Shown here: positions 25,772 through 29,722 of the stretch, in pieces
How the letters are laid out: each line of letters begins with the position of its first letter
Position numbering within the stretch: position 1 is the first letter of the stretch
Notes under the pieces: generated by a model
Database searches by the model: none
What the model saw: only the letters and a program-made list of their open reading frames with translations
Told to the model about the DNA's origin: nothing
Assembly (NCBI GenBank): GCA_045596485.1
Contig: JAZOCL010000044.1
Location: 1-29,722 of the forward strand
Direction of reading: 5' to 3'
DNA from: SIG440 sp045596485
GTDB taxonomy: Bacteria; Bacillota; Clostridia; Monoglobales; Monoglobaceae
DNA length: 29,722 nt
Made by a program: the position numbers and the translations under genes

Positions 25772-25800
25772 AGGCATTGGGTCGGAGTGATCCGATGCCT
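25772..25800. terminator. Hairpin in the rsmA leader, terminator-like on the minus strand
   Basis: AGGCATTGGGTC (25772-25783) and GATCCGATGCCT (25789-25800) pair over 12 positions, two of them G-T, around a 5-base loop. On the minus strand TTTTAAGAAAAATATTTT follows, like a terminator that would stop antisense transcripts before they reach the rpoB promoter. On the plus strand the tail is GTTGTGTTATTT, so attenuation of rsmA is possible but weakly supported. Confidence 0.55.
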
Positions 25801-25862
25801 GTTGTGTTATTTGGGTATACGGTGTTTGAAAGTGTGCCCTGAGAAGAGGAGTGTATATATAA

Positions 25863-26729
25863 ATGAAGCTTTACAATCCGTCTGAGCTGAAAAGAGTTAT
25901 TGAGATGCACGGGTTTTCCTTCTCCAAGTCTTTGGGTCAGAACTTTTTGATTGATGAAGGGGTTCTTGAAAAGATTGTGAGAGGCTCGGGCGTGGATAAA
26001 AATTCGGGAGCTCTCGAAATCGGACCAGGAGCAGGTGTTCTCACAAGGGAGCTTGCAAGAGCTTCGAAGAATGTGGTGGCTGTTGAAATTGACAAGAGCC
26101 TGATACCCCTTCTGGATTACACCCTGGGTGAGTTTGACAATGTGACCGTGGTGAACGAGGATGTTCTCAAGGTTGACCTGAAGGCCCTTGTTGAAGAAAA
26201 ATTCGGCGGCAGCCCTGTTCACGTGGTGGCAAACCTTCCTTATTATATAACCACTCCCATTATAATGAAGTTTCTGGAAGAGGAAGTGCCAGTGAAGTCC
26301 TTGACAATTATGGTGCAAAAAGAGGTTGCCGACCGTATGGCGGCAGCACCCGGCGGAAAGGATTACGGCGCTTTGTCTGCGGCGGTGCAGTTTTATACTG
26401 TGCCAAAGATTATTACAAGGGCGGAGCCTCATTGCTTTATGCCTCAGCCCAAGGTGGCGTCGGTGGTTATCCGTCTTGAGGTTCAGCCGAAGCCCACTGT
26501 TGATGTGAGGGACAAGGCTAAGATGTTTGCAATTATCAAGTCTGCATTTGGACAGCGCAGAAAAACCCTGTTAAATGCTCTTTCAAAGAGCCCTTATATT
26601 GATATAGGGAAGGATTCGGTTTTGCAGGCGCTTTCTGAAATGGGTCTTGACGCAAATATCAGAGGAGAAAAGCTGAGTCTTCAGCAGTTTGCAGAATTAT
26701 CAGATTTGATTGGAGGAAATGAAGGATGA
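25863..26729 (+). CDS. rsmA: 16S rRNA dimethyladenosine transferase RsmA (KsgA)
   Basis: RsmA dimethylates the two adjacent adenosines in helix 45 near the 3' end of 16S rRNA using S-adenosylmethionine. The 288-residue protein contains KSLGQNFL (residues 22-29), the SAM motif EIGPGAGVLT (52-61), the catalytic NLPYY (124-128) and the helical C-terminal domain with FGQRRKTLLNAL. GAGGAG lies about ten bases before the ATG. Its stop overlaps the yhbY start as ATGA. Loss of KsgA gives kasugamycin resistance in E. coli; nothing here suggests the gene is defective. It diverges from rpoB through interlocking promoters. Confidence 0.97.
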   Translation: MKLYNPSELKRVIEMHGFSFSKSLGQNFLIDEGVLEKIVRGSGVDKNSGALEIGPGAGVLTRELARASKNVVAVEIDKSLIPLLDYTLGEFDNVTVVNEDVLKVDLKALVEEKFGGSPVHVVANLPYYITTPIIMKFLEEEVPVKSLTIMVQKEVADRMAAAPGGKDYGALSAAVQFYTVPKIITRAEPHCFMPQPKVASVVIRLEVQPKPTVDVRDKAKMFAIIKSAFGQRRKTLLNALSKSPYIDIGKDSVLQALSEMGLDANIRGEKLSLQQFAELSDLIGGNEG

Positions 26730-27007
26730 CAAGCAAAGAAAGAGCATATCTCAAAAGCCTTGCGGCAAATGTTCCCGCACTTTATCAGATTGGAAAGGAC
26801 GGAATCTCCGAAAACGTGGTTAAAACTGCGGCAGATGCCCTTGCGGCAAGGGAGCTGATCAAGGTTCACGTTCTTGAAAATTCAATGTTGGGAATTCGTG
26901 AAGCTGCCGAGGAGCTTGCCGAAAAGACGGCTTCGCAGGTGGTAATTGTTATGGGCAGCAAGTTTGTGCTTTATAAGCGCAGCGACAAAAATATCTGTGA
27001 GATGTAG
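26726..27007 (+). CDS. yhbY: YhbY-type CRM-domain RNA-binding protein
   Basis: This 93-residue protein is a single CRM domain. It begins MTSKERAYLKSLAANV, carries the RNA-binding loop YQIGKDGISENVV (GxxG at about 23-26) and ends in the IVMGSKFVLYKRS strand, matching YhbY (YqeI in B. subtilis). YhbY associates with pre-50S particles in E. coli and is thought to help ribosome assembly. The ATG overlaps the rsmA stop, so the two are co-translated, joining two ribosome-assembly functions. A 38-bp gap leads to the zinc-ribbon genes, with no clear terminator, so read-through into them is possible. Confidence 0.92.
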   Translation: MTSKERAYLKSLAANVPALYQIGKDGISENVVKTAADALAARELIKVHVLENSMLGIREAAEELAEKTASQVVIVMGSKFVLYKRSDKNICEM

Positions 27008-27045
27008 AAGGTTAGAATTATATATTATACTTAGGAGGAAAATTT

Positions 27046-27837
27046 ATGTTTTGTTTCAAATGCGGTTTTGATTGCGGCAACAGCGGATGGAAATTTTGTC
27101 CGTCCTGCGGTGCGAGTCTTGAGGAAGTATCAAAGGCTTTAAGCAAAGGTGCTGAAGAATATACACCTAATGACGGGGGTATTCCCGTGGAGGACAACCC
27201 TTTTGCGGACTCTGAGTCTATGGATTGGCTGGAAAATATAAGCTATGAAGATTTTGAATATGAAGAACGGGAAGCTCCTGCGAAGAGGGTTGAAGTTAAG
27301 ACAGAGCCTGTGGCTATGATGAAGGTTCCCTGTAAGACAAACTTCGGCTCCGATTTTGTAACACAAATTTCGAGAAGGTCATCAATTAACCCAAATACCA
27401 ATCGCCTTGACATTTATCTCGGTCAGAGCGGTGATGCACGTCCCGTCGAGTCAGCTGACCCTTGGAATAATATTGCAGATGTCTATAACATCGTCAGCAG
27501 AGAAACAGGCGCACCCGTGCCCGAACTCACTCAAATTACTGCGCACTTTGCAGCAAGAAATGGAATATACTACGCAAAAAAATCAGGAGGACTGTTCTTT
27601 ATGGATGCCCGAGGTCGGGTTATGAAACTCTCCAATGCGGCAAACATAATCAAAATGACATACAACGCTTCGACAGAAACCCTTGAAATAACTTACGTAA
27701 CCGACATTGGCAAGGCTGACATTGATTACCGTGAACCGAGAGGTAGTCAGGATTATTCTGACGATTGCGACAATTACATATATGCAGTTTTTAGCTTTAC
27801 AACAAAAACTCTGACAATGTCCAACGCTCAGGGATAA
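27046..27837 (+). CDS. Zinc-ribbon protein of unknown function, paralogue 1
   Basis: I do not recognise a described family. The 263-residue product has a short zinc ribbon (Cys3, Cys6, Cys18, Cys21, with an extra Cys10), a linker that becomes strongly acidic at residues 46-78 (DSESMDWLEN, SYEDFEYEERE), and a C-terminal domain of about 160 residues with the phrases NGIYYAK (172-178), GGLFFM and MTYNAS, which look beta-rich. There is no signal peptide or membrane segment, so it is probably cytoplasmic. TTAGGAGGAAAATTT precedes the ATG, a strong ribosome site. It stands 38 bp after yhbY and 38 bp before its paralogue. The first 100 residues are about 89% identical to paralogue 2; the rest is only loosely related. 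Confidence 0.85.
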   Translation: MFCFKCGFDCGNSGWKFCPSCGASLEEVSKALSKGAEEYTPNDGGIPVEDNPFADSESMDWLENISYEDFEYEEREAPAKRVEVKTEPVAMMKVPCKTNFGSDFVTQISRRSSINPNTNRLDIYLGQSGDARPVESADPWNNIADVYNIVSRETGAPVPELTQITAHFAARNGIYYAKKSGGLFFMDARGRVMKLSNAANIIKMTYNASTETLEITYVTDIGKADIDYREPRGSQDYSDDCDNYIYAVFSFTTKTLTMSNAQG

Positions 27838-27875
27838 AAACCATTACTGACAAATATCGTCAAGGAGGAGAAATT

Positions 27876-28631
27876 ATGTTTTGTTTCAAATGCGGCTTTG
27901 ACTGCGGCAACGGCGGATGGAAATTTTGTCCGTCCTGCGGTACCAATCTTGAGGAAATATCAAAAGCTTTAAGCGGGGGTGCTGAAGAATATATACCTAA
28001 TGACGGAGGCATTCCCGTGGAGGAAAACCCTTTTGCGGACTCTGAGTCTATGGATTGGCTGGAAAATATAAGCTATGAAGATTTTGAATATGAAGAACGT
28101 GAAGCTCCTGCGAAGAGGGTTGGAGTTAAGACAGAGCCTGCGGCTATTATGAAGGTTCCCTGTAAGGCAAATTTTGATAACGATTTCAAGGAGAAAAAGG
28201 TGCGTTATTCGGCATATGACCCGGCAACAAGTCAGCTTGAAATAACCATTCCTTCGGATGGAGAGCAGGAGTATATTGACCCGAAAACAAGGCTGTTTAA
28301 AGCCTTTGACATCCTTGATGCCAAAACCCAAAAACCCGTATTAGGACTCAGGGACATAGCGGCTTATTATCTTGCAAAAAACGGAATATATTATGCAAAG
28401 CTTGAGGGCGGTCTGTATTTTATGCACGTAAGCGGCGAGACGAAAAAGCTTGAAGATGTTAAGGATGTGCTGAGTATGGAATATAATGCATCGAAAAACG
28501 CTCTTGAAGTTACGGTTGTGACAGGTATTTCTCATTTGGGAAACGAAACCCGAGAGGAATGCGGCGGCTGGTATGAAAATACCTATGCAATATACGGCGT
28601 AAGCACCAAGATAATAACTGTTGCGGTATAA
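27876..28631 (+). CDS. Zinc-ribbon protein of unknown function, paralogue 2
   Basis: This 251-residue product is the tandem partner of the preceding gene. The zinc ribbon (Cys3, Cys6, Cys18, Cys21) and the acidic linker are nearly the same, with no insertion or deletion over at least the first 104 residues. The C-terminal domain is different in most positions but keeps NGIYYAK (169-175), GGLYFM, MEYNAS and LEVTVVTG, so the two C-terminal domains share a fold. AAGGAGG precedes the ATG. No membrane segment or signal peptide. A clear terminator follows at 28674-28698, so the pair ends this transcription unit. Function is unknown; a regulatory or ligand-binding role would be a guess. Confidence 0.85.
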   Translation: MFCFKCGFDCGNGGWKFCPSCGTNLEEISKALSGGAEEYIPNDGGIPVEENPFADSESMDWLENISYEDFEYEEREAPAKRVGVKTEPAAIMKVPCKANFDNDFKEKKVRYSAYDPATSQLEITIPSDGEQEYIDPKTRLFKAFDILDAKTQKPVLGLRDIAAYYLAKNGIYYAKLEGGLYFMHVSGETKKLEDVKDVLSMEYNASKNALEVTVVTGISHLGNETREECGGWYENTYAIYGVSTKIITVAV

Positions 28632-28673
28632 CTGTTTTGAACATAAAGGCAAACACAGTGTAAATATATTGTT

Positions 28674-28698
28674 AAAAGAGGGCTCTGTGCCCTCTTTT
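28674..28698 (+). terminator. Rho-independent terminator after the zinc-ribbon pair
   Basis: AAAAGAGGGC (28674-28683), loop TCTGT, GCCCTCTTTT (28689-28698), then GCTTTG. The 10-bp stem is perfect. Confidence 0.85.
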
Positions 28699-28712
28699 GC
28701 TTTGAGGGCGTA

Positions 28713-28741
28713 TTGACGTTTTCACAAAATAGTGATATAAT
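28713..28741 (+). promoter_or_regulatory. Sigma-A promoter of the LCP-family gene
   Basis: TTGACG (28713-28718), a 17-base spacer and TATAAT (28736-28741); start expected near 28748, leaving a leader of about 80 bases. Confidence 0.85.
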
Positions 28742-28828
28742 TTGTAATGGTAAAAAGTAAAAAAGCTTTAGAGAAAAAGGTCTGTTTTGTTTAAATTTGT
28801 TCAGAAAGGCAAATGATTTAAATTGAGT

Positions 28829-29722
28829 ATGTTTAGCAAAAAAGGAAAGGCGATATTATCGGTGGTTTGCACGCTTTGCGTTGTGTTTGCCACGGTAGGC
28901 GGAGTTCTGTCGGCAAAGCTTTTGACAGGGCTGTATTTGGGTGAAGAAATTATTCTTGCGTCTCTTGATGAACAGTCAGAGAGTATGGGTGTGGTGAACA
29001 TTCTGCTTCTGGGTGTTGACGAGGGCGGTATGCGTAGCGATACCATTATGCTTGCAAGCGTTAACGGTCGTACGGGAAAGGTGAATATCCTTTCAATTCC
29101 CAGAGATACCCGAGTTCCGATGGGCAGAGGGTATCAAAAGATTAATGCGGCGGTGGGAATCGGTGCTCAGGAGGTTGCAAGAGGACGTCTTGAAGAGCCC
29201 GAGGAGCTTAGCGTTCAAAAGGTGAAGGCTCTCACGGGGCTTCCCATTCACTACTTTATGAGTGTGAACTTTGACGGCTTCAAGGAGGTTATTGACGCCC
29301 TTGACGGTGTTGATTTTGAAATTCCCTTCCATATGAAATACGATGACCCGGTTCAGAATCTTCACATAGATTTGAAACCCGGAATGCAACACCTTGACGG
29401 TGAGGCGGCACACGATTTTGTGAGATTCAGACAGGGCAATCCGGGCTATAAGGGCTATGCAATGGGCGACCTTGGCAGAATTGAAGCCCAGCAGGCATTT
29501 GTTAAGGCTCTTGTTGAGCAGAAGCTCAAGCCCAAGTATCTCCTCAAGGCGGGTGAGCTCTTTGAGGTTGTGAGAAAGTATATCAGAACAAATTATACCG
29601 CAAAGGATTTGATTACGCATCTGGGGACAATCAGCAAGATAGATTCTGAAAATGTTCAGATGATTCAGCTTCCCGGTTCGGCACAGACAATCAGCGGAAT
29701 TTCATATTATATCTGCAACGAT
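28829..29722 (+). CDS. LytR-CpsA-Psr family glycopolymer ligase, partial (C-terminus off the right edge)
   Basis: LCP proteins transfer undecaprenyl-linked glycopolymers such as teichoic acids or capsule to peptidoglycan. The 298 residues in view have one N-terminal transmembrane helix (about residues 8-30, AILSVVCTLCVVFATVGGVL) and then the LCP domain outside: NILLLGVDEGGMRSDTIMLASV, VNILSIPRDTRVPM, YQKINAAVG, FDGFKEVIDALDGVDFEIP, LDGEAAHDFVRFRQ and the DLGRIEAQQAFVKAL helix. The conserved Asp and Arg residues that bind the pyrophosphate-lipid (SDTIML, PRDTR, the RFR segment, GRIEAQQ) are all present. The ATG at 28829 is chosen; a TTG two codons earlier is possible, and the ribosome-binding site (AGAAAGG, 28803-28809) is rather far from either. 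It has its own promoter. Confidence 0.92.
   Translation, partial: MFSKKGKAILSVVCTLCVVFATVGGVLSAKLLTGLYLGEEIILASLDEQSESMGVVNILLLGVDEGGMRSDTIMLASVNGRTGKVNILSIPRDTRVPMGRGYQKINAAVGIGAQEVARGRLEEPEELSVQKVKALTGLPIHYFMSVNFDGFKEVIDALDGVDFEIPFHMKYDDPVQNLHIDLKPGMQHLDGEAAHDFVRFRQGNPGYKGYAMGDLGRIEAQQAFVKALVEQKLKPKYLLKAGELFEVVRKYIRTNYTAKDLITHLGTISKIDSENVQMIQLPGSAQTISGISYYICND

Larger units (their letters stand above)
25469..25862. other. Divergent regulatory region between rpoB and rsmA (394 bp)
   Basis: No protein-coding gene is supported here. It holds a perfect minus-strand promoter for rpoB, two plus-strand promoters for rsmA, a 12-bp hairpin, a short inverted repeat TACTG/CAGTA (25634-25649), and two TACGCA direct repeats (25674 and 25684 area). 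The rpoB transcript would have an AT-rich leader of about 230 bases in which I see only one small hairpin (AGGCG/TGCCT-like, close to 25501-25513). Confidence 0.8.

Overview
The window looks like a chromosomal segment of a spore-forming, low-to-moderate GC member of the class Clostridia, probably an anaerobic gut lineage near Oscillospirales/Ruminococcaceae. The basis is the Firmicutes order yqfC-yqfD-phoH-ybeY-dgkA-era-yqzL-recO, the sporulation genes ylbJ, yqfC and yqfD, Gram-positive RpoB/RpoC, and many sigma-A promoters close to consensus. I see no rRNA, tRNA, CRISPR array, IS element or prophage. Most of it is core genome; the accessory-looking parts are the amino-sugar cluster at the left end and a tandem pair of unknown zinc-ribbon genes near the right end.

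Layout. (1) 1-2758: a divergent amino-sugar cluster. nagA and a nagB-like gene (cut by the left edge) run leftward from a perfect consensus promoter, and a LacI-family regulator runs rightward. Between them lie two almost identical palindromes built on CGAAAA/TTTTCG. (2) 2937-6160: a dCMP-deaminase-type gene, divergent from tsaE-tsaB-dac (tRNA t6A synthesis plus a DD-carboxypeptidase). (3) 6168-13354: ylbJ, divergent from a tightly packed, often ATGA-overlapped operon yqfC-yqfD-phoH-ybeY-dgkA-era-yqzL-recO, followed by a small QueG-like double [4Fe-4S] protein. (4) 13416-18076: alaS with its own promoter, a palindromic non-coding repeat, a HIT hydrolase and citrate synthase. (5) 18084-25733: rpoB-rpoC on the minus strand, away from ribosomal protein genes and driven by a perfect consensus promoter. 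(6) 25609-29722: rsmA-yhbY, the two zinc-ribbon paralogues, a terminator, a strong promoter, and a LytR-CpsA-Psr gene cut by the right edge.

Ribosome assembly is a recurring theme (era, ybeY, rsmA, yhbY, alaS, tsaE, tsaB), along with transcription (rpoBC) and envelope or sporulation functions (dac, dgkA, LCP, ylbJ, yqfCD).

The observations I rate highest are: the tandem zinc-ribbon paralogues, whose first 100 residues are about 89% identical (with a 74-bp stretch of exact DNA identity) while their C-terminal halves are only distantly related; a palindromic 20-bp core that places the rpoB and rsmA promoters on top of each other in opposite directions; a Cys-to-Trp change at one zinc ligand of RpoC; a strongly acidic 81-residue tail on RpoB; the paired operators of the nag cluster; and a short QueG-like protein lacking part of the QueG signature.
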